From contig OY729419.2 of the NCBI GenBank assembly GCA_963422285.2, positions 992,001-1,056,000 on the forward strand: a DNA stretch of 64,000 bases. Reading direction: 5' to 3'. This document shows positions 37,743-46,572 of the stretch, one piece after another. The translations under genes and the position numbers were made by a program. This DNA comes from VXYL01 sp963422285 (GTDB lineage Bacteria; Pseudomonadota; Gammaproteobacteria; Pseudomonadales; Azotimanducaceae). Positions within the stretch are counted from its first letter, which is position 1. Every line of letters starts with the position of its first letter. The notes beneath the pieces are model-generated. The model saw only the letters and a list, made by a program, of their open reading frames with translations, searched no databases and was not told the origin of the DNA.

Positions 37743-37895
37743 GACTTGTTGAACCTTCCACGAATTCCCGACGTGATTCTTCTCGACGAACCGGAGCTGG
37801 GCCTGCATCCGTCGGCGATCGCGCTGATTGGCGATATGATCCAGACGCTGCGTTGGAAAGACAGGTCATCGTAGCAAAGCGATATCTCGCCACGG
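37741..37895 (+). pseudogene. AAA-family ATPase fragment (Walker B region)
   Basis: The plus strand reads LLNLPRIPDVILLDEPELGL followed by HPSAIALIGDMIQTL, a classic Walker B (VILLDEPELGLHP) of AAA_21/RecF-like ATPases. After a frameshift, LERQVIVAK continues the usual QVIVATHS strand. Walker A and all N-terminal sequence are absent. It lies just before a DUF4276 relic; AAA_21 ATPase plus DUF4276 is a recurrent bacterial gene pair with a suspected defence role. Confidence 0.75.
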
Positions 37896-37920
37896 TGACT
37901 CCAGGGTAGCGTGCAGAAGC

Positions 37921-38440
37921 AATCCTACGCCAAGTCGAATCCATTCCGTTCGCTGGCCGACTTCTATGGATTCCGAAATAGTGGCAAAGATACGGTCGAA
38001 GCGATGGAGGAGCGCTTGGCTATGGATTCCGAAACAAGGGCAAAGATACGGTCGAAGAGCTGGAGGAGCGCCTGCGCGATGCGATTCGGTCCAAGATCGG
38101 CGGTGACTGGGATTCCCGAAAAGTGGTTCCCTACGTCCAGAAACACGAGTTCGAGAATCTGTTGTTCTCTGACGTAGCCGCATTCCGATCGGTATCGGCA
38201 CCGAGCCATTGCATCGTCCAACTCGGCAATGTTCGTGCTGCGTTTTCGACGCCTGAGGACATTAACGACAATTCGACCACGGCGCCGAGCAAGCGCATCG
38301 CCAACGCGATGCCGAACTAGCGGAAACCTCTGCACGGCGCGCTGGTGGCCCGGGAGATCGGCTTGGCTGGAATTCGCGAACAGTGTCCGAGCTTCCAGGG
38401 CTGGCTGAAGCGCCTGGCTTCGCTGGGCGCGACCGCTTGA
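37921..38440 (+). pseudogene. DUF4276 (TOPRIM-like) gene, broken
   Basis: The relic starts YAKSNPFRSLADFYGFRNSG, then has a tandem duplication of about 54 bases (ctatggattccgaaa... twice, about 37969-38078). It resumes in one frame with EELEERLRDAIRSK, VVPYVQKHEFENLLFSDV, STPEDINDNSTTAPSKRIAN. A TAG interrupts at AMPN-stop, and the same frame continues RKPLHGALVAREIGLAGIRE, ending GWLKRLASLGATA at 38440. HEFE.LLFSD and PE.IND..TAPSKRI are DUF4276 signatures. Frameshift, duplication and nonsense codon make it a pseudogene. Confidence 0.8.
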
Positions 38441-38464
38441 TCTGCTGTGGCCGGTACGTGAATC

Positions 38465-39418
38465 CTATTCCGAACACCGACCGCCCCCGAGTACGCAGAA
38501 CCGAGAGCAGTGGGGATGGCTCAATGCCACCTCGCCCAAGGCTTCGGCGAGCCGCGTACCGAAGCTGAACGCTGTATCGAAAGGCAGCAGCGTACAGCTG
38601 ACCACCTCCGGCGCCGGCGCGCCCTTGCGCTTGACCACCATGCGCGAAGACGCGCACATCATGTCCTGCGGGCGCACGCGGAGAATCCGCCAGCAGTCGG
38701 CGGTGATCTCCGGCGTTTCGGCGTTCTCGTCCATCTCCGGGAACAGCACCAAGCAGCGCGGAGAGTCCGCGTCCACATCCACCCCCTCGGCCTCGAACAG
38801 AGCGCGGAAACCGGCGCGCAGCGCCGCCTCGCTGTCGCCCCAGCGGCGCCGGCCGGCGACACGCACGACGAAGCCGTTGGCGCTCAGCCAGCGCAGACCG
38901 CACATAGTGGGATACCAGGACCGGCGGCCCCGCTCCTGTTCGTGCAATTCCGGGCGAAAGTGATCCACGGACACCCGCAACGCCAGACGTTCGCCGTACC
39001 GGGAGCGCAGGTCCAGCAGTCCGTCGGCGCACTTCATCATCGGCCGCATGGCATTGGTGAGCACCAGAACCCGGTAGCCGGCAGCCAAGCTGTCGCCGAG
39101 CATGGCCAGGATGTCCGGATTCATGAACGGCTCGCCGCCGGTGAAGCCGATCTCCTCGGTGCCGAGGCCGAGGGCGGCTGCTTCGTCCAGATAGGCCCGC
39201 GCTTCCTCGCGGCTCAGGTAGACCAGCCGGTCGTTGCGAGGGCTGGACTCGATGTAGCAGTTCTCGCAGGCGAGATTGCACGGCGTCCCGGTGTTCAGCC
39301 AGAGCGTACGCAGCCGATCGAGGGCGACCCGGGCCCGATGCTTGCCGTCCGCAGTGCGGTGCGGATGCGCGAACTTCGCTCGCGTCCCGGCGGATTCGGT
39401 AGCAATGAGATCGCTCAT
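38465..39418 (-). CDS. radical SAM protein
   Basis: 317 residues. The cluster motif is C-x3-C-x2-C in GTPCNLACENCYIESSPRN near residue 47, followed by EIGFTGGEPFMNPDIL (GGEP motif) and YRVLVLTNAMRP. The C-terminal region has further Cys residues (SHPHCSRFCVLGGGRC), possibly ligands of an auxiliary cluster. I cannot assign a substrate. The gene is divergent from a flavin-dependent halogenase with 192 bases between the starts, which suggests a joint role in making a small molecule (inference). Confidence 0.85.
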   Translation of the reverse strand: MSDLIATESAGTRAKFAHPHRTADGKHRARVALDRLRTLWLNTGTPCNLACENCYIESSPRNDRLVYLSREEARAYLDEAAALGLGTEEIGFTGGEPFMNPDILAMLGDSLAAGYRVLVLTNAMRPMMKCADGLLDLRSRYGERLALRVSVDHFRPELHEQERGRRSWYPTMCGLRWLSANGFVVRVAGRRRWGDSEAALRAGFRALFEAEGVDVDADSPRCLVLFPEMDENAETPEITADCWRILRVRPQDMMCASSRMVVKRKGAPAPEVVSCTLLPFDTAFSFGTRLAEALGEVALSHPHCSRFCVLGGGRCSE

Positions 39419-39610
39419 CCGTTCACCCTATACGAAAAACAACACCCTGCAAGCACGAAACACTCCCGTCTCGGCCACCGAGTCCTACCTACATGCGGCA
39501 AGGCGCGAAAGACCACCCGTACGAAGCTCTTTGCTTGATAGGCTGCCCCATGAGCATGGATATGGGGTGCCGAGAGAGCCGATGAGCCGGAAAACCAAGA
39601 GGCTCGCCCT

Positions 39611-41182
39611 ATGAGCGCGGACATCGCAGTCGTCGGCGGCGGCCCCGCCGGCAGCACCGTGGCGACGCTGCTCGCCCGGGCCGGGTTCGCCGTCCGGCTC
39701 TTCGAGCGGCAGCGCTTTCCCCGCGCCCATGTCGGCGAATCGCTGCTGCCGGCCACCTTGGCGCTGCTCGACGACATCGGCGTACTGCCGGCCATCGAAG
39801 CCGAGGGATTCACCAGGAAGTGGGGCGCCACCATGTCCTGGGGACGCAGCGCCGAACCTTGGAGCTGGTACTTTCGCGAAACCAACCGACGCTTCCCCTA
39901 TGCCTACCAGGTCTGGCGACCACGTTTCGACGAGATTCTCCTGCATCACAGCCGCGACGCTGGCACCGACGTGCAGGAAGGCGTCGGCGTAAGAGAAGTC
40001 CTGTTCGAGGGTGGCCGAGCGACGGGCGTGATGCTTGACGACGGCAGCCGCATCAACGCCGCCCTGATCGTGGACGCCACTGGCCAGGCATCCCTGATCG
40101 CTCGCCAGCGCGGCTTGAAGCAGTGGGATGCGTTCTTCCGCAACCTGGCCGTGTACGGCTACTTCCGCGACTGTCCGCATCTGCCGCCGCCCGACCACGG
40201 CAACATCTTCATCGAGTCCTACGCCTACGGCTGGGTGTGGAAAATTCCCTTGGCCGGCGACATCTCCAGCATCGGCGCCGTGGTGGACCGGGATGGGGGC
40301 GCGAAGGCCATCCGCGGCGCTGGCCTGCACAGGTTTCTGCTCGACCAGATCGCCGCCGCGCCACGCACCGCCGCCCTGGTGGGCAGCCGCCAGCCGGATT
40401 CTCCGCCGACGGCGGTGCGGGACTGGTCGTACACCGCCTCGTCGATGACCGGCCCCGGCCATATCCTGGTCGGGGACGCCGCCTGCTTCGTGGATCCGCT
40501 GTTCTCCACCGGCGTCCACTTGGCGATTTCCGCCGCTCACATCGGCGCCGCCTATGTCGTCTCGGCCCTCGCCGAACCAGAGATCGCCGAGGCAGCGGCG
40601 ACGGCCTTCGAACGCCTGTACCGCACTCAGTACCAGCACTTCCACGAATTGGCGCGACTGTTCTACGCCGGCAACCGCAGCGTGGACTCCTACTTCTGGG
40701 AAACCCGACGCATCACCGGCGCCGCGCACCGCTCGCCACGGGAAGCCTTCGTGCGAGCGGTGTCCGGACAAGCAGCCGCCGGCTACGAACGCTCCGTGCT
40801 CAGCCACGGCGAACTGCCCGAAGACTTCGCCACTGCCCTCGCCGCCGCGGCGCCAGCCGAGGTCGCGAAGGATGTCGGCGGACTCCGACCCCGGCTGGCA
40901 GCGGGCATGGAACTCGTCCGCACCGCGGTACTCGGCACCGGACGATTCGAATGGGGCTACGTCGTGCGCGGCCAGGGTCGCGTCGATCTCCCCGTCAGCC
41001 CGTTGGTGGCGCACCTGGTGCATCAGGTTCAGCGCGGCTCTGGCGACGCCACCGTCGCCGCCATCGCCCAGCGCATCGCAATGCAAACCGGCGTAGAAGC
41101 GGCTCGCGCCCTGCCCCTGCTGCTGGACGCGGCCAGACTTCTCATGCGCGACCGGATATTCCGACCAGCCGATGCCGGTTGA
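39611..41182 (+). CDS. flavin-dependent halogenase-like FAD enzyme
   Basis: 523 residues. The FAD motif is VVGGGPAGSTVATLLARAG; the family segment FPRAHVGESLLPATL and the catalytic-Lys context GFTRKWGATMSWG follow. The halogenase signature WxWxIP is present as WVWKIPLA near residue 215, and GHILVGDAACFVDPLFSTGVH is the second FAD motif. The C-terminal about 150 residues are helical and include DSYFWETRR. These features fit phenol/pyrrole-type FADH2-dependent halogenases rather than hydroxylases. A reductase and carrier protein are not nearby. It is divergent from the radical SAM gene. Confidence 0.8.
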   Translation: MSADIAVVGGGPAGSTVATLLARAGFAVRLFERQRFPRAHVGESLLPATLALLDDIGVLPAIEAEGFTRKWGATMSWGRSAEPWSWYFRETNRRFPYAYQVWRPRFDEILLHHSRDAGTDVQEGVGVREVLFEGGRATGVMLDDGSRINAALIVDATGQASLIARQRGLKQWDAFFRNLAVYGYFRDCPHLPPPDHGNIFIESYAYGWVWKIPLAGDISSIGAVVDRDGGAKAIRGAGLHRFLLDQIAAAPRTAALVGSRQPDSPPTAVRDWSYTASSMTGPGHILVGDAACFVDPLFSTGVHLAISAAHIGAAYVVSALAEPEIAEAAATAFERLYRTQYQHFHELARLFYAGNRSVDSYFWETRRITGAAHRSPREAFVRAVSGQAAAGYERSVLSHGELPEDFATALAAAAPAEVAKDVGGLRPRLAAGMELVRTAVLGTGRFEWGYVVRGQGRVDLPVSPLVAHLVHQVQRGSGDATVAAIAQRIAMQTGVEAARALPLLLDAARLLMRDRIFRPADAG

Positions 41183-41609
41183 CCTCGTGTGCCGCAGGCA
41201 GTACCTGCATAAACGCTGTGATCCGGTATATCGTTGAACCGTCTGCTGCCCCTGCCTCGGCGCGATGCCAAGCGTAGTGTGCCTCCCCATGCGCCGATGG
41301 TCTCACCAGACTTGGCTTCCGATCCAGGCACGGATGATGGCCTCCTGCGGAGGCGCTGGAGGACTCTGCCGGACAGGCGATTGTATCACTGCCTATTGTC
41401 GGACTATGCTTACCTCGATCTAATCGAGGGATGCAGGCAATGCAGGGGATGCAATCAGATGGCTCCGAACCCAAGGAGGGTACTGTCACGACAGTGGGCG
41501 GCGCAGGCTTTATTGCTGGCTGGGATAGTGCGCCGCCCCATGTTCTGCGAAGACCACTGCCTGGACGAAGACGACCCACACCGTACACCGAATCGTCAGG
41601 ACTGCCACC
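41183..41609. other. left flank of the restriction-modification island
   Basis: No gene recognised. The inverted repeat ACTGTC-AC-GACAGT (41482-41495) stands about 115 bases upstream of the first ORF of the restriction-modification operon and is a candidate operator. Confidence 0.45.
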
Positions 41610-41759
41610 ATGGGCGAGGCCATCGCTCAGCGCGACTGCATGGAATCCGTGCTCAGCGCCGCCAAGGTGAAGCCGAAGTTGCGAGAAGATATCTCGAATA
41701 GAGTCCAGCTATTATGGGGACAGTACCAAGAAAGCAAGAACCAAGAGAGTATCCTGTGA
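41610..41759 (+). CDS. 49-aa ORF translationally coupled to the DNA methyltransferase
   Basis: The frame reads MGEAIAQRDCMESVLSAAKV, then KPKLREDISNRVQLLWGQ and YQESKNQESIL. Its stop overlaps a GTG in GTGA (41756-41759), which opens the methyltransferase frame. The product is predicted helical and charged. Restriction-modification operons often begin with a small controller (C) protein, but no helix-turn-helix is obvious in this one. The coupling, and base composition resembling the following two genes, are the reasons for calling it. Confidence 0.5.
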   Translation: MGEAIAQRDCMESVLSAAKVKPKLREDISNRVQLLWGQYQESKNQESIL

Positions 41760-42928
41760 TCGGACGGAACCAATCGGCTATCCCTGGCGAACAGAGCCTG
41801 CAGACGGAATTGTGGGCGAACGATTGCAGTGCCGAGAATCCAGCCTACCTGTCCCGCCAACTAATCACCTGCATCGGCAACAAGCGCGCCCTGCTCGGAC
41901 CCATCAGCGGTGCCGTGGAGCGGGTAAAGCGGCGACTCGGCAAGCCTCGCTTGCGCGTATTTGACGCCTTTAGCGGATCCGGTGCCGTCTCTCGATTCTT
42001 CAAAGCGCACGCGACGCTGCTCGTCAGCAACGACTTGGAGGAATATGCAGCCGCAACAGCCCGCTGCCATCTGCGCAACAGGAGCGCCGTCGATCTCGCA
42101 GTGGTTGCGGAGGCCGTGGCCGACCTGAACCACTGCGTAGAGGTCGAGACGCTTTCTCCAGGATTCATTCAAGAACTATATTCGCCACGAAACGAAAATT
42201 GCATCACCAAGAATGATCGTGTCTTCTACACGAAGCGCAACGCCCGACGTTTGGACGACTACCGTCGCTTCATCAGCCAGCTACCCACTGATATCGGCAA
42301 CATGCTGCTTGGTCCGCTGCTCAGCCAAGCGTCCGTTCATGCCAACACGGCAGGTGTCTTCAAGGGCTTCTACAAGAACCGCGATACCAAGATCGGTCAA
42401 TTCGGTGGAAGTGGCGGCGATGCCTTGAAGCGTATTCTAGGCGAAATCAAGCTCGAAATACCGGTACTGAGCATGTTCGAATGCGAATATCATGTTTTGC
42501 AGGAAGATGCCAATGTCGCGGTGAACCGGCTCAAGGGCCTTGACCTCGCCTATCTGGATCCTCCTTACAATCAGCATCCCTACGGATCAAACTACTTCAT
42601 GCTCAATCTGATCACGCGCTACGAACGGCCGCAGCAGATCAGCCGGGTGTCCGGCATACCGATGGATTGGCAGCGCTCCGGCTACAATGTACGCGCCAAG
42701 TCTCTACCCTTGCTGAAGCAGCTTCTGGAATCTGTCGATGCACCATTCCTTCTTGTTTCATTCAACAACGAGGGTTTTATCCCAACGCAAGCGATGAATG
42801 AAATGCTCGGGGAGCTAGGCTCAGTCGAGATCATAGAAATACCGTACAACGCCTTCCGAGGCAGCCGAAACTTCAATAAACGGTCGATCCATGTAACTGA
42901 GCATCTTTTCCTAGTCGAACGGAGATAG
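41756..42928 (+). CDS. DNA adenine N6-methyltransferase, D12/alpha class
   Basis: 390 residues from the coupled GTG; an upstream ATG at 41714 would add 14. The AdoMet motif VFDAFSGSGAVSRFF comes first and the catalytic DPPY motif (LAYLDPPYNQHPYGSNYF) about 190 residues later, with the target-recognition region between, which is alpha-class order. An SFNNEGF segment follows. It should protect host DNA from the adjacent nuclease. The operon is visibly poorer in GC than its flanks, consistent with horizontal acquisition. The specificity is expected to match the nuclease, but this was not determined. Confidence 0.88.
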   Translation: MIGRNQSAIPGEQSLQTELWANDCSAENPAYLSRQLITCIGNKRALLGPISGAVERVKRRLGKPRLRVFDAFSGSGAVSRFFKAHATLLVSNDLEEYAAATARCHLRNRSAVDLAVVAEAVADLNHCVEVETLSPGFIQELYSPRNENCITKNDRVFYTKRNARRLDDYRRFISQLPTDIGNMLLGPLLSQASVHANTAGVFKGFYKNRDTKIGQFGGSGGDALKRILGEIKLEIPVLSMFECEYHVLQEDANVAVNRLKGLDLAYLDPPYNQHPYGSNYFMLNLITRYERPQQISRVSGIPMDWQRSGYNVRAKSLPLLKQLLESVDAPFLLVSFNNEGFIPTQAMNEMLGELGSVEIIEIPYNAFRGSRNFNKRSIHVTEHLFLVERR

Positions 42929-42934
42929 CCCTCC

Positions 42935-43651
42935 ATGGCGAAAAGAGACCAGCTACGAAGACAGCGCACCGGAACAGTGATAAATGCTACTTCCAAGAAA
43001 CAGGAATCTGCTGTTATCAAGGCGCTTTTCAAGGTGGAAAAAAATGTCCGAAAGAAATTCGGAAGAGAAATATCTATCGGCCACAAGAAGCAATGGTACC
43101 TAAAAGATATGGTAGCCGAATTCAGGCATACCTATCCCGACATAGAGTTCCACTATCACTCTGAAAGCAGCTCTATTCGCCCCGATGGAGGATTTCTCTA
43201 TATTGAAGGGCCGTCTACCGGCAAGCTAACGTATCCCATCCTGATCGCAGAGGTTAAGAACCAAGGCACAAATGATCTGCGGATGCGAGAAGGTCTTAAA
43301 CGACAAGCTAGAGGCAATGCAATTGAGCGGCTCGGCAAGAATCTGATTGGCCTTCGCGCCGCACTCATGCGGGAAAGCATTTTTCCTTTCGTATGTTTCG
43401 GCTATGGATGCGACTTCGAGCCAGGCTCGTCAATATTGGACCGAGTATCGACAATGGCGATGTTCGGCAGATTGAATACCACCTACCTACACAATGAAGA
43501 GGGCGGAAAATTCAACCGTGGCAGCTTCTACTTTCAGGAGAAGCCATGGTCAATTGACCATATGACAACGATCATGCAAGACATAGCAGTGCGTTCTGTG
43601 TTCTATTACATATCCAAGTACGGCGAAGATCATTTCTATCCTGTTGATTGA
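42935..43651 (+). CDS. EcoRI-like type II restriction endonuclease
   Basis: 238 residues. The core aligns with R.EcoRI: SSSIRPDGG (EcoRI NSSIKPDGG, catalytic Asp at residue 84 here), ILIAEVKNQG (Glu106 and Lys108, the PD...ExK site) and ARGNAIERLGKN (residues 125-136), which keeps the GNAIER element that contacts the GAATTC site in EcoRI. IFPFVCFGYGCDF matches the following strand. It is shorter than EcoRI (277) in the C-terminal part. It starts six bases after the methyltransferase stop codon. GAATTC specificity is a prediction. Confidence 0.85.
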   Translation: MAKRDQLRRQRTGTVINATSKKQESAVIKALFKVEKNVRKKFGREISIGHKKQWYLKDMVAEFRHTYPDIEFHYHSESSSIRPDGGFLYIEGPSTGKLTYPILIAEVKNQGTNDLRMREGLKRQARGNAIERLGKNLIGLRAALMRESIFPFVCFGYGCDFEPGSSILDRVSTMAMFGRLNTTYLHNEEGGKFNRGSFYFQEKPWSIDHMTTIMQDIAVRSVFYYISKYGEDHFYPVD

Positions 43652-43681
43652 GCATCCTTCGTCTGCCCCTCGCCAGCCACG

Positions 43682-44890
43682 GTGACCCAGCCCTTGGAAC
43701 GAACCGCCAGAATCCTGCACGACATCGATGCCATCGACGCGGCGGCGTGGAACCGCTGCGCGAACCCGGCCGGCGTCGAGTACAACCCGTTTCTGGACCA
43801 TCGCTTCCTGCGCGCCTTGGAGGATAGCGGGAGCGTATCGGCGAAAACCGGCTGGCAACCGTTCCATATCGTCCTCTCCGAGAGCGGCGGCATCGACGAC
43901 GCTGTCGGCGTGGTTCCCATGTACCTGAAATCCCACTCTCAGGGCGAGTACGTATTCGATGCCGGCTGGGCGGAGGCGTTCTACCGGGCCGGCGGGCACT
44001 ACTACCCCAAGCTGCAAGCGAGCGTGCCGTTCACGCCCGCCACCGGGCGCCGGCTGCTGGCAGCCGAGGGCGATGCGGCAAGCGAGGTGGAGAACCAGCT
44101 GCTCGACGTCGCCGTGCAGGTGGCGCGACAAATCAAGGTGAGCTCGCTGCACTTCACGTTTCTGCCCGAAGACCAATGGCGCCGCGTCACCGGCCTCGGC
44201 TTCCTTCAGCGCATGGATACCCAGTTCCACTGGCACAACGACGACTACCGCGCCTTCGACGACTTCGTCGCCCGGCTGTCGTCGAAGAAGCGCAAGAACA
44301 TCCGCCGGGAACGGCGGGAAGCGGTGACCAATGGCATCGACATCGAGTGGCTTAGCGGCGACATCAGCGAGTCCCAGTGGGACGCCTTCTACCGCTTCTA
44401 CGTTGATACCGGCAGCCGCAAATGGGGTACGCCCTACCTCAACCGCGAGTTCTTCAGCCGCATCGGCGAGACCATGGGCGAGCAGGTGCTGCTGGTGATG
44501 TGCCGCCGCGCCGGGCGCTACATTGCCGGCGCCATCAACTTCATCGGCAGCAGAACGCTGTTCGGCCGCAACTGGGGCTGCATCGAGGACCATCGCTTCC
44601 TGCACTTCGAGACGTGCTACTACCAAGCCATCGACTTCGCCATCCACCGCGGCCTCGAGCGGGTGGAAGCTGGCGCTCAGGGGGCGCACAAGATCGCCCG
44701 AGGCTACATGCCCCGACCCACCTATTCGGCGCATTGGATTCGCGATCCACGCCTGCGCAGCGCGGTAGACCAGTACCTCGACGGTGAACGCCGCCACGTG
44801 GCGGAAGACATCGCCTACGTGGAGCAGCGACATTCGCCGTATCGCAGCAACCTGGACTTGACGAGCTACCGGGTCAAGGTCAAGACGTAG
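43682..44890 (+). CDS. FemAB/GNAT-like acyltransferase family protein (DUF482-like)
   Basis: 402 residues from GTG. The C-terminal half has the double-GNAT pattern: RLSSKKRKNIRRERREA, FYRFYVDTGSRKWGTPYLN, GRNWGCIEDHRFLHFETCYY and EAGAQGAHKIARGYMPRPTY, the last being highly characteristic of the family. Such proteins are annotated as peptidoglycan biosynthesis or N-acyltransferases without a known substrate. It begins 30 bases after the restriction endonuclease but has the GC-rich codon use of the core genome, so it is the right-hand border of the island. Confidence 0.85.
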   Translation: MTQPLERTARILHDIDAIDAAAWNRCANPAGVEYNPFLDHRFLRALEDSGSVSAKTGWQPFHIVLSESGGIDDAVGVVPMYLKSHSQGEYVFDAGWAEAFYRAGGHYYPKLQASVPFTPATGRRLLAAEGDAASEVENQLLDVAVQVARQIKVSSLHFTFLPEDQWRRVTGLGFLQRMDTQFHWHNDDYRAFDDFVARLSSKKRKNIRRERREAVTNGIDIEWLSGDISESQWDAFYRFYVDTGSRKWGTPYLNREFFSRIGETMGEQVLLVMCRRAGRYIAGAINFIGSRTLFGRNWGCIEDHRFLHFETCYYQAIDFAIHRGLERVEAGAQGAHKIARGYMPRPTYSAHWIRDPRLRSAVDQYLDGERRHVAEDIAYVEQRHSPYRSNLDLTSYRVKVKT

Positions 44891-45100
44891 CTTGGCGCTC
44901 GGCCACCCTGCTGGCGGCATTTGCTGTCGTTGCGATTCCAGGTTCGCTCCCTGTCCGCGATCGCGACGCGAGGCCGTCCGTGCCGCTGCCCGACATGCAT
45001 TGGCGTGGCTGCCCAGGATGCCGACCTTCGCCTCGGCGGCCTGCGGGACGATGCCGAGCTGCGCTAGACTGCGCACCGAGCAGCAAGGAGAAGCAACGCG

Positions 45101-45760
45101 ATGTGCGGCCGGTTCGGGCAGTTCCTCAACCCGCAGAAGATGCGCGAGCTGTACCGTGCAGAGCCGACGGCACCCCTGGAGCCGCGCTACAACGGCGCAC
45201 CGACGCAGACCTTCGCAACATGCCGCGTCGTCGGTCGCAAGCGCGAGATCGCGCTGCTGCGCTGGGGACTGGTGCCGCCGTGGGCGGACAGCACGGGCAC
45301 GGCAGCTCGGCTCATCAACGCACGTGCCGAGACCGTGGACAGCCGACCGGCGTTCCGCTCGGCGTATCGCCGCCGGAGATGCCTCGTTCCCGCCAACGGA
45401 TGGTTCGAGTGGTCGGCAGACAAGGATTTCGGCAAGCGACCTTGGTGGATTGCTCCGATAGACGGGCAGCCATGCTCGTTGGCGGGGATCTGGGAACGAT
45501 GGGAGAAGGCCGGCGAGCGCTTGGAGACATTCGCGATCCTCACCTGCCCGGCGTGCCAAGCGCTCGCGGCAATCCATGCCCGCCAGCCGGTGGTCGTTCC
45601 GCCGGATCGCCATACGGCATGGCTCGACGACGACGTGGACGAGCCGATGCCGCAGGCGCTGTTGTGCTCCCCTCATACGGGCCCGTATCGCTGGCTGCCA
45701 GCACCCCGGGAGGTCGGGAATCCGCGCAACGACTATCCCGAACTGATCCCTGAGCGATGA
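45101..45760 (+). CDS. SRAP-domain protein (YedK/HMCES family)
   Basis: 219 residues. It starts MCGRFGQFLN; Cys2 (after Met removal) is the residue that forms the DNA-protein cross-link at abasic sites. The other conserved elements are present: EPRYNGAPTQ, LRWGLVPPWA, LINARAETV, VPANGWFEW and the active-site His in AAIHARQPVVVPP. It shields abasic sites in single-stranded DNA. The start is set by the obligatory MCGR N-terminus. Confidence 0.93.
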   Translation: MCGRFGQFLNPQKMRELYRAEPTAPLEPRYNGAPTQTFATCRVVGRKREIALLRWGLVPPWADSTGTAARLINARAETVDSRPAFRSAYRRRRCLVPANGWFEWSADKDFGKRPWWIAPIDGQPCSLAGIWERWEKAGERLETFAILTCPACQALAAIHARQPVVVPPDRHTAWLDDDVDEPMPQALLCSPHTGPYRWLPAPREVGNPRNDYPELIPER

Positions 45761-45829
45761 TGCGCCTAGCGCTGACGAAGCCCTAGCCTGAACTTTCTAC
45801 CCGACCAAGCGCTGCGGCGCTCTCCGATC

Positions 45830-46207
45830 GCTATCCTGCGATGGCCCGGCCCCCTGCCGCAAGGCCGCGCCGCCAAGCGCTGCAGCCACCAGCAACCTGC
45901 CGCCAGCGTCGGCCAAACGCAGGGGATGGCGCATGGGATCGGGTTGCAGCCCGATGGGATGGACGATGCGGGACACAGCACGATGCCCAGCACAGACAGC
46001 AGGATGTCGTTGCCGCCGTTTGCCTCGACGATGGCCATGAGAACGAGGATCAAGGGCACCTGCTCGGTGAAGTTGCCGGGACGGCGAACGGCCGCCGCGC
46101 AGCAGCCCAATGCCGGTCTTGGCGCGCGCGTTGCCAACCTCGACCACCAGATAGATGGCCCCAACGACGCGCAGCGCGGCAGGGAGCGCGGGAATCGGCA
46201 GAATCAT
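45830..46207 (-). pseudogene. MAPEG-family membrane protein, frameshifted
   Basis: On the minus strand ILPIPALPAALRVVGAIYLV and NARAKTGIGLLRGG come first, then in another frame GNFTEQVPLILVLMAIVEAN and ILLSVLGIVL, then in the first frame again HPIGLQPDPMRHPLRLADAG. HGNF.E.VPL.L.L.A..E.NG is the MAPEG motif (glutathione-linked membrane enzymes). At least two indels break it. Confidence 0.65.
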
Positions 46208-46572
46208 GCCGCTAGTTCTCACTCAGGTCCATAGGTGTCCCGTCAAGCGCACCCCAACTGCACGCGCACAACGAGCGCCGCTTGGGGAGACGACCGCGCG
46301 CCGGTGCGCCTCGGCCGTTTGAACAGTCGGCGGATGCGCTGCTTGTTCGCGCACTTCGGGGGAAGGCAGGTCGTCTTTGGAACCGGTCGCTCGTCGAGAT
46401 GACGAACAGGGTCTGCGGCTTTTCCAAGTGAGCGCACACTCGGTCATTTGCGGCTCAAGCGCCGGCCGCAAGCCGTTCGCACAGTTGGCCTGCGACCTGG
46501 TGCCAAACCGCATCCCGTGGTTGTCCGCGTATCTTTTGCTATACAGTTCCTTGATTTGAAAGGAGCCTCGGC
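46208..46572. other. intergenic stretch, nothing recognised
   Basis: No family-like translation on either strand and no repeat noticed. It ends with ttgaaaggagcc, the ribosome-binding region of the penicillin-acylase gene. Confidence 0.4.

Noticed and set aside
41482..41495. Classical C-box of a restriction-modification controller
   Set aside because: The repeat ACTGTC-AC-GACAGT does not show the GACT...AGTC pattern I know for C-boxes, and no helix-turn-helix controller gene was found, so it is recorded only as an inverted repeat.
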